In this document: positions 54,777 to 63,458 of the stretch, one piece after another
Numbering within the stretch: the stretch's first letter is position 1
Layout of the letters: every line of letters starts with the position of its first letter
Assembly (NCBI RefSeq): GCF_011758745.1
Contig: NZ_JAANOV010000001.1
Span: 4,774,001-4,838,000 of the forward strand
Reading direction: 5' to 3'
DNA length: 64,000 nt
Source of the DNA: Amycolatopsis granulosa
Lineage (GTDB): Bacteria > Actinomycetota > Actinomycetes > Mycobacteriales > Pseudonocardiaceae
The notes under the pieces: model-generated
Told to the model about the DNA's origin: nothing
Databases searched by the model: none
The model's input: only the letters and a program-made list of their open reading frames with translations
Made by a program: the position numbers and the translations under genes

Positions 54777-55640
54777 TCACATCACCTTCACGCCGGGGCC
54801 GCCGTAGAGGCCGGGACCGTCGACGGTGATCTCCCGCAGATAGATGCGTGCCGCCTCGTAGGCGAGGTCGGTCAGCTCGTCGGTGCGGCTGAAGTCCAGC
54901 GGGCTGAGCCGGACCGGACGCGGGCCGGGCAGGTACACGACCGGCACCTCCGCCGCGGCGATCGGCGCCTCCAGCACGGCCTGGTTGCGCATGCTCACCA
55001 TCGCCGTGTACATCAGCACCTCGGCGAACGTCTGCGGTGGCGACGGGATCTGGCCGGGGAAGGCGCAGTCGAGCACGACCAGCGAGCGGGCGCCGAGCGC
55101 GAGCGCCTGCCGCATGGGCACGTTCGCGACCAGCCCGCCGTCGTAGAGCAGCCGGCCCTCGTGCTCGACCGGTGGGTAGATCCCCGGGATCGCCGCGCTG
55201 GCCAGCAGCGGCGGCCGCAGCTCGCCGGAGGTGAACAGCCGCGCCTCCCCGGTGTCCACCACGGTCGCGACGACGCCCAGCGGCAGCGCGAGGTCCTCGA
55301 AGGTGGTGCCCGGGCCGAGGTGGTCGTCGACGATCGTGGCCAGCCCGATGTTCGCGAACAGGTGCGTCTTGCTGTGCCGCAGGGTGCGGACCTGGCTGAG
55401 CACCCCGCCCGGGAACGCCTCGTGGCGGGTCATGTGGCTCCACGTCTTGCGCAGCCGCTCGCCCGCGTCGTCCGGGTCCAGAGCGAGGACCGCGCCGTTG
55501 AGCGACCCGACGGACGTGCCGACGACGAGGTCCGGCCGGATCCCGGCCTCGGTGAGGGCGCGGAGCATGCCGACCTGCATCGCGCCCAGGCTGCCGCCAC
55601 CACCGAGCACGAACCCGACCGGACGGGGAAGGTCCACCAT
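54777..55640 (-). CDS. Patatin-like phospholipase
   Basis: 287 residues. The patatin set is complete: oxyanion GGGGSLGAMQVG (13-24), nucleophile GTSVG (Ser43) and the acid DGG (Asp167), a Ser-Asp dyad. The family hydrolyses lipid acyl chains; in mycobacteria relatives are associated with cell-envelope lipids. There is no signal peptide. The ATG at 55640 has GGGAGGTGG upstream. It is divergent from the acyl-CoA dehydrogenase gene; lipid release and beta-oxidation fit together, as an inference. Confidence 0.9.
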   Translation of the reverse strand: MVDLPRPVGFVLGGGGSLGAMQVGMLRALTEAGIRPDLVVGTSVGSLNGAVLALDPDDAGERLRKTWSHMTRHEAFPGGVLSQVRTLRHSKTHLFANIGLATIVDDHLGPGTTFEDLALPLGVVATVVDTGEARLFTSGELRPPLLASAAIPGIYPPVEHEGRLLYDGGLVANVPMRQALALGARSLVVLDCAFPGQIPSPPQTFAEVLMYTAMVSMRNQAVLEAPIAAAEVPVVYLPGPRPVRLSPLDFSRTDELTDLAYEAARIYLREITVDGPGLYGGPGVKVM

Positions 55641-55796
55641 CCGACCACCTCCCTGTTCGCATGGTGCTCCGCGCCCCGCGCCCCCGCTACGGGAGAACGG
55701 GTGGCCTTGACCACCCCGATCCGGGGGCTTCCCTTCCGCACTACCGGCGAGTAACACTGGTCACAAAGGTCTTGACGGCACACGGGGAGGTGCTCG

Positions 55797-57722
55797 GTGG
55801 TTGATCAGCCGAAGGTGACGGAGCAGGAAGCCCGCGCGGTCGCCGAGGAGGCCCGGGAGAGCGGCTGGCGCAAGCCGTCGTTCGCCAAGGAGCTCTACCT
55901 GGGGCGCTTCCGGCTCGACCTGGTCCACCCGCACCCCCGGGCCGACCCGGCCGCCGCCGCGAAGGCCGGGGCGTTCCTCACCCGCCTGCGCGAGTACGCC
56001 GAGACGCTCGACGGCACGGTGATCGAGCGGGAGGCGCGCATCCCGGACGAGTACGTCAAGGGCCTGGCCGAGCTGGGATGCTTCGGGATCAAGATCCCCG
56101 AGGAATACGGCGGGCTGGGGCTGTCGCAGGTCACCTACAACCGGGCGCTCGCGCTGCTCGCCTCGGTGCACCCGACGCTGGGCGTGCTGCTGTCGGCGCA
56201 CCAGTCGATCGGCGTGCCGGAGCCGCTCAAGCTCGCCGGCACGCCCGAACAGAAGGCGAAGTTCCTGCCGCGCTGCGCGGAAGGCGCGGTCACCGCCTTC
56301 CTGCTCACCGAGCCGGACGTGGGGTCCGACCCGGCGCGACTGGCCACCACGGCGACGCCCACCGGCGACGGCGCCTACCTGCTCGACGGCGTCAAGCTGT
56401 GGACCACCAACGGTGTGGTGGCCGAACTGGTCGTGGTGATGGCGCGGGTGCCGCGCGGCGAGGGGCACCGGGGTGGGATCACCGCGTTCATCGTGGAGAT
56501 GGACTCGCCGGGCATCACCGTGGAGCGGCGCAACGCGTTCATGGGCCTGCGCGGCATCGAGAACGGTGTCACCCGTTTCCACCAGGTGCGGGTGCCCGCG
56601 GACGCCGTTGTCGGCGGCGAGGGCAAGGGGCTGAAGATCGCGCTCGCCACCCTGAACACCGGGCGCCTGTCGATCCCGTCGATGTGCGCGGGCGCGGGCA
56701 AGTGGTGCCTGAAGATCGCGCGCGAGTGGTCCGCGGCGCGCGTGCAGTGGGGCAAACCGATCGCGGAGCACGCGGCGGTGGCGAACAAGATCTCGTTCAT
56801 CGCGGCCACGACGTACGCGCTGGAGAGCGTGCAGGAGCTGTCCGGCCACATGAGCGACGAGGGCCGCAACGACATCCGCATCGAGGCCGCGCTGGCGAAG
56901 CTGTACGCGAGCGAGATGTCCTGCAAGATCGCCGACGAGCTGATGCAGATCCGCGGCGGCCGCGGTTACGAGACCGCCGAGTCGCTCGCCGCGCGCGGGG
57001 AGCGGGCGGCCGGGGTCGAGCAGCTGGTGCGCGACCTGCGGATCAACCGCATCTTCGAAGGCTCGACCGAGATCATGCACCTGCTCATCGCGCGCGAGGC
57101 GGTCGACGCGCACCTCGCGGCGGCCGGGGCACTGGCGGAGGCCGACGCCGGCCTGCCGGCGAAGGCGAAGGCCGCCGCGAAGGCCAGCGGGTTCTACGCG
57201 AAGTGGTTGCCGCAGCTGGTTGCCGGCCGCGGGCAGGTGCCCACCTCGTTCGCCGAGTTCGGGCAGCTCGCCCCGCACCTGCGCTACGTCGAGCGGACGG
57301 CGCGCAAGCTGGCGCGGTCCACGTTCTACGGGATGGCGCGGTGGCAGGCCGGGCTGGAACAACGGCAGGGTTTCCTGGGGCGGATCGTGGACATCGGGGC
57401 CGAACTGTTCGCGATGTCGGCCGCGTGCGTCCGGGCGGAGATGCAGCGCCAGGACGACAAACGGGAGGGCGAGGCCGCCTACGAACTGGCCGACGTCTTC
57501 TGCCGGCAGGCGCGACTGCGGATCGAGGCGCTGTTCGAGAAACTGTGGCACAACACCGACGACGCCGACCGCCGGCTGACCGGCCGCGTCCTCGACGGCG
57601 CCCACACCTGGCTCGAAGAAGGCGTGCTGGACCCGAGCGAGGGCACCGGCCCGTGGATCGCCGACTGGCGGGCGGGAGCCTCCACCGAGCACAGCGTGGC
57701 CCGCCGCTACGCGACCGGCTGA
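55797..57722 (+). CDS. Acyl-CoA dehydrogenase, long form
   Basis: 641 residues, longer than the usual 380 because of a C-terminal helical extension like that of VLCAD/ACAD9 and of mycobacterial FadE relatives. FLLTEPDVGSDP, the FAD-binding LWTTNG segment, MGLRGIENG and the base Glu421 in RIFEGSTEIM are visible, with MQIRGGRGYE for FAD contact. It makes the first oxidation of fatty acyl-CoA. The extension (about 460-641) suggests membrane contact. The GTG at 55797 has a GGGGAGG ribosome site. Confidence 0.92.
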   Translation: MVDQPKVTEQEARAVAEEARESGWRKPSFAKELYLGRFRLDLVHPHPRADPAAAAKAGAFLTRLREYAETLDGTVIEREARIPDEYVKGLAELGCFGIKIPEEYGGLGLSQVTYNRALALLASVHPTLGVLLSAHQSIGVPEPLKLAGTPEQKAKFLPRCAEGAVTAFLLTEPDVGSDPARLATTATPTGDGAYLLDGVKLWTTNGVVAELVVVMARVPRGEGHRGGITAFIVEMDSPGITVERRNAFMGLRGIENGVTRFHQVRVPADAVVGGEGKGLKIALATLNTGRLSIPSMCAGAGKWCLKIAREWSAARVQWGKPIAEHAAVANKISFIAATTYALESVQELSGHMSDEGRNDIRIEAALAKLYASEMSCKIADELMQIRGGRGYETAESLAARGERAAGVEQLVRDLRINRIFEGSTEIMHLLIAREAVDAHLAAAGALAEADAGLPAKAKAAAKASGFYAKWLPQLVAGRGQVPTSFAEFGQLAPHLRYVERTARKLARSTFYGMARWQAGLEQRQGFLGRIVDIGAELFAMSAACVRAEMQRQDDKREGEAAYELADVFCRQARLRIEALFEKLWHNTDDADRRLTGRVLDGAHTWLEEGVLDPSEGTGPWIADWRAGASTEHSVARRYATG

Positions 57723-57740
57723 GCCGGCACCGGCGGCGGG

Positions 57741-58394
57741 CTACTCCACCGTGCCGCTCTCCGCGGGGGCCGCCGGCTTGGCCATCGCCCGCTTCTTCTT
57801 CCACCTCAGCAGGAAGAAGACGCCCACCGCGGCCAGCACGCCGACCACGATCAGGCCGCCGGTGCTCATCAGGCCCTCGATGCGCTTGGCCGCCTCACCC
57901 ATCGCGGCGCCCAGGCTGATGTGCAGCAGCGACCAGCACGTCGCCCCCGCGGCGGCGGCCGGCAGGAACTTCCGGAACTCCAGCCCGGAAGTACCGGCCG
58001 CGGCCGGGGTCAGCGTCCGGATCACCGGCAGGAACCGTGCGAAGAACACCGCCCACGCGCCGCGCCGGTGCAGCACGTCCGTCGCCTTGTCCCAGGCGTC
58101 CGTGCCGTACTTCTGGATCAGGTTGGTCTCGCGCAGCCGTGGCCCGAACTTCCGGCCGATCGCGTAGCCCAGTGAATCGCCGATGATGGCGCACATCGCG
58201 ACCACCGCCCACAGGATCAGGAACCGCGGCGCCGTGTTGGCGGTGGTCGCGGCGACCAGCAGGCCCGACTCGCCCGGGGCGATGAAACCGAGCCCGATGG
58301 TGCACTCGGCCAGCACGAGCGCGCCCGTCGCGCTGACCAGCGCCGGCTGCGGTAGCGCCTGCAGCCAGTCCAAGATGTCGGTTACCAACGCCAC
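57741..58394 (-). CDS. DedA family membrane protein
   Basis: 217 residues, four to five membrane segments. LAECTIGLGFIAPGESGLL and the core with GDSLGYAIGRKFGPRL and FFARFLPVIRTLTPAAAG are DedA (SNARE-associated/VTT) hallmarks, including the conserved acidic and arginine residues. DedA proteins are thought to flip lipids or carriers with a proton gradient. The C-terminal tail is Lys-rich. It ends 18 bases from the acyl-CoA dehydrogenase stop. Confidence 0.92.
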   Translation of the reverse strand: MALVTDILDWLQALPQPALVSATGALVLAECTIGLGFIAPGESGLLVAATTANTAPRFLILWAVVAMCAIIGDSLGYAIGRKFGPRLRETNLIQKYGTDAWDKATDVLHRRGAWAVFFARFLPVIRTLTPAAAGTSGLEFRKFLPAAAAGATCWSLLHISLGAAMGEAAKRIEGLMSTGGLIVVGVLAAVGVFFLLRWKKKRAMAKPAAPAESGTVE

Positions 58395-58493
58395 CTGCGA
58401 TCCCCTGTCCGTTATGCCCTTGCTGCCCTGTTCACGCTACCGGCCACGGTATCGGGCACACAGTGCACTTACGTCAGGGAAAGACCCTGGCTT

Positions 58494-59495
58494 TCAGCGG
58501 GCCAGCAGGCTGCTGGCTTCCTGCGCGGCCGGCCCGGCCTCGGCCAGGTGCGCCAGGTTCTGCGGCAGTTCCTCGCCGCGGTGACGCTTGGTCTGGGCGT
58601 AGAGACGGCCCGCGCGGTAAGACGACCGGACGAGCGGGCCGGCCATCACACCGGCGAACCCGAGACCCTCGGCGACCTTGGCGTGCTCGACGAACTCCTC
58701 CGGCTTGACCCACCGGTCCACCGGGTGGTGCCGCACCGACGGGCGCAGGTACTGGGTGATCGTGAGGATCTCGCACCCGGCGTTCACCAGGTCGCGCATC
58801 GCCGGCTCGACCTCCTCGGGGGTTTCCCCCATGCCGAGGATCAGGTTCGACTTGGTCACCAGCCCGGCCTCGCGGGCGCGGGTGATCACCTCGAGCGAGC
58901 GGGCGTAGCGGAAGCCGGGGCGGATGCGCTTGAAGATCCGCGGCACGGTCTCCACGTTGTGCGCCAGCACCTCCGGCTCGGCGCCGAACACCTCGGCCAG
59001 CTGGCCGGGCTCGGCGTTGAAGTCGGGGATCAGCAGCTCCACACCGGTGCCCGGGTTCAGCGCGTGGATCTGGCGAACCGTCTCCGCGTACAGCCACGCC
59101 CCGCCGTCGGGCAGGTCGTCGCGCGCGACCCCGGTGACGGTGGAGTAGCGCAGGCCCATCGCCTGGACGCTCTCGGCGACCCGGCGCGGCTCCTCGCGGT
59201 CCAGCTCGGCGGGCTTACCGGTGTCGATCTGGCAGAAGTCGCAACGGCGGGTGCACTGGTCACCGCCGATGAGGAAGGTGGCCTCGCGGTCCTCCCAGCA
59301 CTCGTAGATGTTGGGACAGCCCGCCTCTTCGCAGACCGTGTGCAGGCCCTCCCGGCGGACCAGGCCCTTGAGTTCGGTGAACTCCGGCCCCATCTTCGCG
59401 CGGGTCTTGATCCAGGACGGCTTCTTCTCGATCGGGGTTTCACTGTTGCGGACCTCGAGCCGCAGCAGTTTCCGACCTTCAGGCACAACAGTCAC
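58494..59495 (-). CDS. lipA: Lipoyl synthase
   Basis: 333 residues, radical-SAM enzyme that inserts two sulfurs into octanoyl groups on E2 and H proteins. Auxiliary cluster cysteines Cys55, Cys60 and Cys66 ([12 protein letters not shown]), the radical-SAM cluster CTRRCDFC (Cys81, 85, 88), and the closing RSSY (290-293), whose Ser ligates the auxiliary cluster, are intact. The GTG at 59495 follows TAGGCT (59508-59503 on this strand) by seven bases, so it is probably leaderless. Its partner lipB lies 3 kb away on the same strand; both serve pyruvate dehydrogenase. Confidence 0.97.
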   Translation of the reverse strand: MTVVPEGRKLLRLEVRNSETPIEKKPSWIKTRAKMGPEFTELKGLVRREGLHTVCEEAGCPNIYECWEDREATFLIGGDQCTRRCDFCQIDTGKPAELDREEPRRVAESVQAMGLRYSTVTGVARDDLPDGGAWLYAETVRQIHALNPGTGVELLIPDFNAEPGQLAEVFGAEPEVLAHNVETVPRIFKRIRPGFRYARSLEVITRAREAGLVTKSNLILGMGETPEEVEPAMRDLVNAGCEILTITQYLRPSVRHHPVDRWVKPEEFVEHAKVAEGLGFAGVMAGPLVRSSYRAGRLYAQTKRHRGEELPQNLAHLAEAGPAAQEASSLLAR

Positions 59496-59532
59496 GCGCC
59501 CCAGCCTACGCCCCCGGTGCCGGAAAACGACC

Positions 59533-60477
59533 TTACGCGGGGTCCGGGGTGACGTCGGTCAACTTGGCCGTCAGCTCCCACAACCGGGACCCGTTGTCCC
59601 GGTCGAGCGCGGCCCGCACCGGCCGCACCACCGCGGGGTCGCCACGCATGCCGCCGAACAGGCGCGGGCCGAGGTAGTCGCCACCGTTGACATCCGGGGC
59701 GGTGGCCGCGATCAGCGACGGCAGCGCACCCGTGCGGACGCTCTGCGCGAGGAGCAGGTCGCCGAGGGCGGTGACCCCGCCCATGACGGCCCGGACCACC
59801 GTGTTGCCCTGGGCCTTCGACATGGTCGAGCTGAGGTTGGTGGCGGTGTACCCGGGGTGGGCCGCGACGCTGAGCACGGCGTCACCGGCCGCGCGCAGCC
59901 GCCGGTCCAGTTCCAGCGCGAAGATCTGGTTGGCGAGCTTCGACTGCGCGTACGCCGCGGCCGGGTTGTAGCGGCGGTGCTCGAAGTTGGGGTCGTCGAA
60001 GTCGACCCGCCCGCCGGTGGCCGCCAGGCTGGACAGCGTCACCACGCGGGCGTGCGTGCCGCGCCGCAGGGCCGGCATGAGCAGCCACGTCAGTGCCGCG
60101 TGGCCGAGGTGGTTGGTGCCGAACTGCAGCTCGAAACCGTCCTTGGTGCGGGCCTTCGGCGCCGCCATCAACCCGGCGTTGTTGATCAGGACGTCGAGGA
60201 CGCCGCCGGTCAGCTCGCGCACCCGGGCCACCGCGGCCCGGACCGACGTCAGGTCGGCCAGGTCGAGCGCGACCAGCTCGGGCGGGGCCGTCGCGGCCGC
60301 GGCGACCGTGTGCAGCGCCTGTTCGCCGCGTTCGGTGTTGCGGCAGGCGAGCAGTACGCGCGCGCCCTTGCCGGCGAGCACGAGCGCGGTGTGCAGACCC
60401 AGACCGGAGTTCGCGCCGGTGACCAGCACCGTGCGGCCCGTCTGGTCGGGGATGTCGGCCGCGGTCCACGTTTTCAT
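59533..60477 (-). CDS. Short-chain dehydrogenase (retinol dehydrogenase-like)
   Basis: 314 residues. TGANSGLG cofactor site, [13 protein letters not shown] (NADP-type), [15 protein letters not shown] and the YAQSKLAN catalytic motif are present, with the longer substrate region of the retinol/WW-domain oxidoreductase-like SDRs. The ATG at 60477 follows the TetR-like gene by 47 bases, probably in one operon. The substrate is unknown. Confidence 0.9.
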   Translation of the reverse strand: MKTWTAADIPDQTGRTVLVTGANSGLGLHTALVLAGKGARVLLACRNTERGEQALHTVAAAATAPPELVALDLADLTSVRAAVARVRELTGGVLDVLINNAGLMAAPKARTKDGFELQFGTNHLGHAALTWLLMPALRRGTHARVVTLSSLAATGGRVDFDDPNFEHRRYNPAAAYAQSKLANQIFALELDRRLRAAGDAVLSVAAHPGYTATNLSSTMSKAQGNTVVRAVMGGVTALGDLLLAQSVRTGALPSLIAATAPDVNGGDYLGPRLFGGMRGDPAVVRPVRAALDRDNGSRLWELTAKLTDVTPDPA

Positions 60478-60524
60478 GTCCGAGATGGTAAGGCGACGGC
60501 GCGTGTTCCGGGCCCTGACGAAGA

Positions 60525-61022
60525 TCACGCGCTCGGGGCCAGCATCCGCCACAGGCGGTCGAACGGCCGCGCCGGCCGGACGCCGGGCCCCTCGGTCAGC
60601 AGTGCCTCGAACGCGGCGCCGACCTTGACGATGTCCGCCACCGGTTCGTCCGGCTCGGCCAGCCCGGCGGCCACCGCGAGCATCGCCTGCTCGGCGCGGT
60701 GCGCGGATTCGAGAGCGGGGTAGTCGTCGCGGTGCGCGGCGACGACCTGGTGGAGCGTGTGGTTGCGGCGGACCGTGGCGGTCCAGGCGCGCCGGACCGC
60801 GGCCACGTGGTCGTCGTCCTCCGCCTCCTCGGCGCGCAGGTGCCCGCTGAGCAGCTGGGTCCACTTGTGGTGGAGCGCGAGCATCAGGTTCTCGCGGCTG
60901 CCGAAGGTTTCCGCGGCCCCGGGGATCTCGTCGAAGGGCAGCGGGCCCCGCGGGTCGCGGGCCGCTGCGGTCAGGACGGCGTCCAGGATGTCGCGCCGCC
61001 GGTAGAAGTCGTTCCAGCTCAT
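60525..61022 (-). CDS. TetR-like protein with atypical N-terminus
   Basis: 165 residues. The start MSWNDFYRRRDILDAVLTAAA and RENLMLALHHKWTQLLSGHL show a TetR-type helix arrangement, but the recognition helix region is altered (PFDEIPGAAETFGS) and short. The C-terminal half is an all-helical ligand-type domain. It may be a TetR relative that binds differently or not at all. It is divergent from a normal TetR gene over twin palindromes and upstream of the SDR gene. Confidence 0.7.
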   Translation of the reverse strand: MSWNDFYRRRDILDAVLTAAARDPRGPLPFDEIPGAAETFGSRENLMLALHHKWTQLLSGHLRAEEAEDDDHVAAVRRAWTATVRRNHTLHQVVAAHRDDYPALESAHRAEQAMLAVAAGLAEPDEPVADIVKVGAAFEALLTEGPGVRPARPFDRLWRMLAPSA

Positions 61023-61049
61023 CGCAGACCGCCTACTGAGAGTTTGAAG

Positions 61050-61095
61050 CATACCGTCGGTATGGTGCCGACACGGTGAACATACCACGGGTATG
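61050..61095. promoter_or_regulatory. Two TetR-type operators
   Basis: CATACCG-T-CGGTATG (61050-61064) and CATACC-ACG-GGTATG (61081-61095) are perfect inverted repeats of the same half-site, starting 31 bp apart (about three helix turns). They lie between the divergent TetR-like and TetR genes. They are the likely binding sites of the TetR at 61119, controlling both directions. Confidence 0.8.
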
Positions 61096-61118
61096 GAAAG
61101 CGAAACCGGCGTAAGCTT

Positions 61119-61727
61119 GTGAGCGTGGTGACAATGCGGTCCAGGCGCCTCGACTATTCCGAGTCCACGCGGTCGGCCCTGGTGAGCAGTGCGGTCGAGC
61201 TGTTCACCAAACGGGGATACGCGAACACTTCACTCGACGAGGTCGCCAAGCGCGCGCGGGTCACCAAAGGGGCGCTGTACCACCATTTCAGCGGAAAGCA
61301 GGCGCTCTTCGAGGCCGCGTTCGCGAAGGTCGAGAGCCAGGTCCTCGGGCGGCTGGAAGAGATCATGGCCGGCGGCGGCGCCCCGTGGGAGCGGGCCCTG
61401 GCCGGGCTGCGCGGGTTCATCGCCAGCTGCCTCGACCCGTCCTACCAGCGCATCGCGATCCACGAGGCGCCGGTGGTGATGGGCTGGGAGCGCTGGCGTG
61501 AGGCCGAGGACAGGGCGAGCTTCGGGCTGATCCGGTCGAGCCTGGAGGACCTGATCGAGGCGGGCGAGGTCGACGACGTGCCGGTCGAGGTCACCGCACG
61601 GCTGCTGTTCGGCGCCCTGCACAGCGCGGCCACCGAGATCGCGAGCTCGCCGGACCCGAAGAAGGTCGGCGCACAGGTCGAGCAGGTGATCATGCAGTTG
61701 CTGCACCGGGTTCGCCGCACCAGCTGA
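61119..61727 (+). CDS. TetR family regulator
   Basis: 202 residues. The helix-turn-helix segment YANTSLDEVAKRARVTKGALYHHFSGK is a strong TetR/AcrR match; the C-terminal ligand domain includes GWERWREAEDRASFGLI. It starts at GTG 61119; a GTG at 61125 and an ATG at 61134 are close alternatives. Two palindromes 24-70 bases upstream are its probable operators, so it likely represses itself and the divergent TetR-like/SDR pair. Confidence 0.92.
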   Translation: MSVVTMRSRRLDYSESTRSALVSSAVELFTKRGYANTSLDEVAKRARVTKGALYHHFSGKQALFEAAFAKVESQVLGRLEEIMAGGGAPWERALAGLRGFIASCLDPSYQRIAIHEAPVVMGWERWREAEDRASFGLIRSSLEDLIEAGEVDDVPVEVTARLLFGALHSAATEIASSPDPKKVGAQVEQVIMQLLHRVRRTS

Positions 61728-61732
61728 GTCGT

Positions 61733-61738
61733 TAGGCT
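61733..61738 (+). promoter_or_regulatory. -10 box of a leaderless promoter
   Basis: TAGGCT fits TANNNT and ends six bases before the GTG at 61745, so transcription would begin at or near the start codon. A weak -35 (TTCGCC, 61711-61716) lies 16 bp upstream. Confidence 0.55.
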
Positions 61739-61744
61739 GACGGG

Positions 61745-62677
61745 GTGGACCTGAGGATCTTCACCGAACCGCAGCAGGGCGCGAGCTACGACGACCTCCT
61801 GCGCATCGCCAAGGCGACCGAGGACAACGGCTTCGACGCCTTCTTCCGTTCCGACCACTTCCTGAAGATGGGCTCGGCCTCCGGGCTGCCCGGACCGACC
61901 GACGCGTGGGTGACCCTGGGCGCGCTGGCCCGCGAGACCTCCCGCATCCGGCTGGGCACGCTCGTGACCGCCGCGACGTTCCGGCACCCGTCGGTGCTGG
62001 CGATCTCCGTCGCGCAGGTGGACCAGATGTCCGGCGGCCGCGTCGACTTCGGGCTGGGCTCGGGCTGGTACGACGCCGAGCACCACGCGTACGGCATTCC
62101 CATGCCGGAGATCAAGGAGCGCTTCGACCTCTACGCCGAGCAGCTGGAGATCATCACCGGGCTGTGGGAAACCCCGGAAGGTGAGACGTTCTCCTTCGCC
62201 GGCAAGCACTACCAGCTCACCGACGCGCCCGCGCTGCCGAAGCCGGCGCAGTCGCCGCGACCGCCGGTGATCATCGGCGGTGGCGGCAAGAAGCGCACCC
62301 CGGCGCTCGCCGCGCGCTTCGCGAACGAGTTCAACGTGGCGTTCGTGGACGCCGCCACCGGTGCCGCCCAGTTCGAGCGGGTCGACGCGGCCTGCCGCGA
62401 GATCGGCCGCGCCCCGGAGGACATCATCCGGTCGGCCGCGCAGGTGGTGGCCGTCGGCAAGGACGACGCCGAGTTCGCCCGCCGGGCCGCGGCGATCGGG
62501 CGGGAGACCGGCGAGATCAGGCAGAACGGTCTCGCCGGCACCGTCGCCGAGGTGGTGGACAGCATCGGCCGGTACCGGGAGGCCACCGGCATCACCCGGC
62601 TGTACCTGCAGGTGCTGGATCTGTCCGATCTGGACCACCTGGAGCTGATCGCGTCCGAGGTGGCTCCGCAGCTCTGA
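61745..62677 (+). CDS. LLM class F420-dependent oxidoreductase
   Basis: 310 residues, luciferase-like TIM barrel. The features DAFFRSDHFLKMG, LGALARETSRIRLGTLVTAATFRHPSVLA, GGRVDFGLGSGWYDAEH and PVIIGGGGKKRTP mark the F420-dependent (MSMEG-type) LLM subfamily of actinobacteria. It reduces or oxidises an unknown substrate with coenzyme F420. It begins 17 bases after the TetR stop, yet has its own apparent leaderless promoter. A hairpin follows. Confidence 0.88.
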   Translation: MDLRIFTEPQQGASYDDLLRIAKATEDNGFDAFFRSDHFLKMGSASGLPGPTDAWVTLGALARETSRIRLGTLVTAATFRHPSVLAISVAQVDQMSGGRVDFGLGSGWYDAEHHAYGIPMPEIKERFDLYAEQLEIITGLWETPEGETFSFAGKHYQLTDAPALPKPAQSPRPPVIIGGGGKKRTPALAARFANEFNVAFVDAATGAAQFERVDAACREIGRAPEDIIRSAAQVVAVGKDDAEFARRAAAIGRETGEIRQNGLAGTVAEVVDSIGRYREATGITRLYLQVLDLSDLDHLELIASEVAPQL

Positions 62678-62687
62678 TCGCCCCCGT

Positions 62688-62714
62688 CCTCCGGCCCGCG
62701 CTCAGGGCCGGAGG
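62688..62714. terminator. Convergent terminator F420 gene / lipB
   Basis: CCTCCGGCCC (62688-62697) pairs with GGGCCGGAGG (62705-62714), a 10-bp stem with a 7-base loop. The right arm covers the last codons of lipB. Confidence 0.6.
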
Positions 62715-63445
62715 GCGAAGGTGACCCCGGGCGCGGACGGCGCGGTGTCCTCGCGGCGCAGCCACCGGTCCTCGGACACGGCGAGCTCCCCGTCCAGGGC
62801 GGCGAGCACGGCGTCGCGGGCCAGGGGGAGTGCCTCGGCGACCGGGACGTCGCGCTCCAGCTCCTGCGACAGCGACGTGGTGCCCGCGTCGCGGATCCCG
62901 CAGGGGATGATCTTGTCGAACGCCGACAGGTCGGCGTTGCAGTTGAGCTCGAACCCGTGCATCGTCACGCCGCGCTGCACGCGGATGCCGATCGCGGCGA
63001 TCTTGCGCTCCGGGCCGCGCTCGTCGGCCGGTACCCACACGCCGCTGCGGCCCTCGACCCGTCCGGTGTACACGCCGAACTGGTCGCACACCCGGATCAG
63101 CGCCTCCTCCAGCCGCCGCACGTAGTGCACGACGTCGATCGGGTCGCCCAGCTTCACGATCGGGTACCCGACCAGCTGCCCCGGCCCGTGCCAGGTGATC
63201 TTCCCGCCGCGGTCGACGTCGATCACCGGCGTCCCGTCGGTGGGCCGGTCGGCCTCCTCGGTGCGCTTGCCCGCGGTGTAGACCGACGGGTGCTCCAGCA
63301 GCAGGAGCGTGTCCGGGGCGTCCGCGGAATCCGCCCGGGTGGTCACCAGCTCGCGCTGCAGGTCCCAGGCTTGCTGGTAGTCGATCAGCCCGATGTTCTT
63401 GACGCGGACGGGGGTGCTGGTGGCACGGCAGGACTGTGGACTCAC
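62702..63445 (-). CDS. lipB: Octanoyltransferase
   Basis: 247 residues. LipB moves octanoyl from ACP to E2 or GcvH. The catalytic Lys148 ([10 protein letters not shown]) and the acyl-thioester Cys182 ([10 protein letters not shown]) are present, with [26 protein letters not shown] and [14 protein letters not shown] 63445 is chosen: TAATGT lies seven bases upstream, giving a leaderless mRNA; a GTG at 63454 would lie inside that box. The next step, LipA, is encoded 3 kb to the left. Confidence 0.96.
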   Translation of the reverse strand: MSPQSCRATSTPVRVKNIGLIDYQQAWDLQRELVTTRADSADAPDTLLLLEHPSVYTAGKRTEEADRPTDGTPVIDVDRGGKITWHGPGQLVGYPIVKLGDPIDVVHYVRRLEEALIRVCDQFGVYTGRVEGRSGVWVPADERGPERKIAAIGIRVQRGVTMHGFELNCNADLSAFDKIIPCGIRDAGTTSLSQELERDVPVAEALPLARDAVLAALDGELAVSEDRWLRREDTAPSAPGVTFALRP

Positions 63446-63452
63446 GATGGGC

Positions 63453-63458
63453 ACATTA
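63453..63458 (-). promoter_or_regulatory. -10 box of lipB promoter
   Basis: TAATGT on the minus strand, seven bases before GTG 63445. It overlaps the TAA stop of the upstream PAP2 gene, so lipB can be transcribed on its own. Confidence 0.55.
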
